The translations under genes and the position numbers were made by a program. Positions 63,640-64,000 of a stretch of 64,000 bases of DNA are shown one piece after another. The notes under the pieces are model-generated. The model was not told the origin of the DNA. It saw nothing but the letters and a program-made list of their open reading frames with translations, and did no database searches. Origin of the DNA: Balaenoptera acutorostrata. Lineage: Eukaryota > Chordata > Mammalia > Artiodactyla > Balaenopteridae. The stretch spans positions 27,772,116 to 27,836,115 of the forward strand of contig NC_080073.1 of the NCBI RefSeq assembly GCF_949987535.1, read 5' to 3'. Position 1 is the first letter of the stretch, and each line of letters begins with the position of its first letter.

Positions 63640-64000
63640 CTGCTTCAGGACTACTGCACTTCCATGTTTTCTTTGCTTGGAAAGCCCCTTCCCCAGATAC
63701 TGACATAGACTCAGTTTCTCATCTTTCAGTCCTACTTCCTCAGTGAAGCATTCCCTGAACCTCCAGTATAAGATCGCAAGTCTGTCTCTTCACCCTTCCT
63801 GCTCCTTCTCCTGTTTTACTTTTCTCCAGAACACAGCATCATTCCATGTATTTTATAATCACTTGTTCATTTGTTTACCAGTGCACCCCCGACTAGAATC
63901 TGAACTTCCTTTTAATATTTTTGTCTTTTCTATTTGCTGAGCAACTAGAACTGCCTGACTATAGGTGCTCAGTAGATATTTTTGAATGAATGGATGAAAT
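63640..64000 (+). repeat. L2 LINE 3' end, running off the window
   Basis: TTTCTTTGCTTGGAAAGCCC, CCTCAGTGAAGCATTCCCTG, CCGACTAGAATCTGAACTTC and TAGGTGCTCAGTAGATATTT are in L2 order. The last bases (TGAATGAATGGATGAA) are the typical L2 end. Confidence 0.8.

Overview
This is mammalian nuclear DNA, most likely from a cetacean. The main evidence is a set of tRNA-derived SINEs of the CHR type. Thirteen are CHR-1-like copies whose sense strand begins GGCTTCCCTGGTGG. One (49256-49402) is a shorter CHR-2-like copy. I saw no BovB or Bov-A elements, which argues against a ruminant. L1, L2, MIR and hAT remnants make up the older repeat background. No prokaryotic features, CRISPR arrays or tRNA/rRNA genes are present.

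Two protein-coding genes are supported. FEZF2 lies on the + strand (coding 10071-12920, four coding exons, 469 codons). It encodes a forebrain transcriptional repressor with an N-terminal eh1 motif, an expanded glycine tract and six C2H2 zinc fingers. The orthologue of human C3orf14 lies on the - strand (coding 61515 down to 48143, four coding exons, 128 codons) and encodes a small, uncharacterised, helix-rich protein. The genes converge. From memory of the human map, this matches the 3p14.2 order CADPS - FEZF2 - C3orf14 - PTPRG, so CADPS should lie left of the window and PTPRG right of it.

Layout. 1-2000: young SINEs and an L1 tail. 2000-3000: an old L1 fragment. 3000-10000: largely single-copy, GC-rich FEZF2 upstream DNA with two CpG-rich blocks and homeodomain-site clusters. 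10000-13350: FEZF2. 13350-17750: probable downstream regulatory DNA, including a SOX-motif-rich segment that fits the position reported for the Fezf2 corticospinal enhancer E4. 17750-47850: mainly intergenic repeats, including a long 5'-truncated L1 at 40880-43790. 47850-62830: C3orf14, with SINEs in its introns. 62780-62870: a compact apparently divergent promoter. 62870-64000: MIR and L2 remnants.

I did not find a new multi-gene system. The most informative observations are the candidate E4 enhancer, the divergent C3orf14 promoter, the FEZF2 glycine expansion, a SINE subfamily with a 24-bp internal duplication, and an apparent poly(A)-only retro-insertion inside a SINE.
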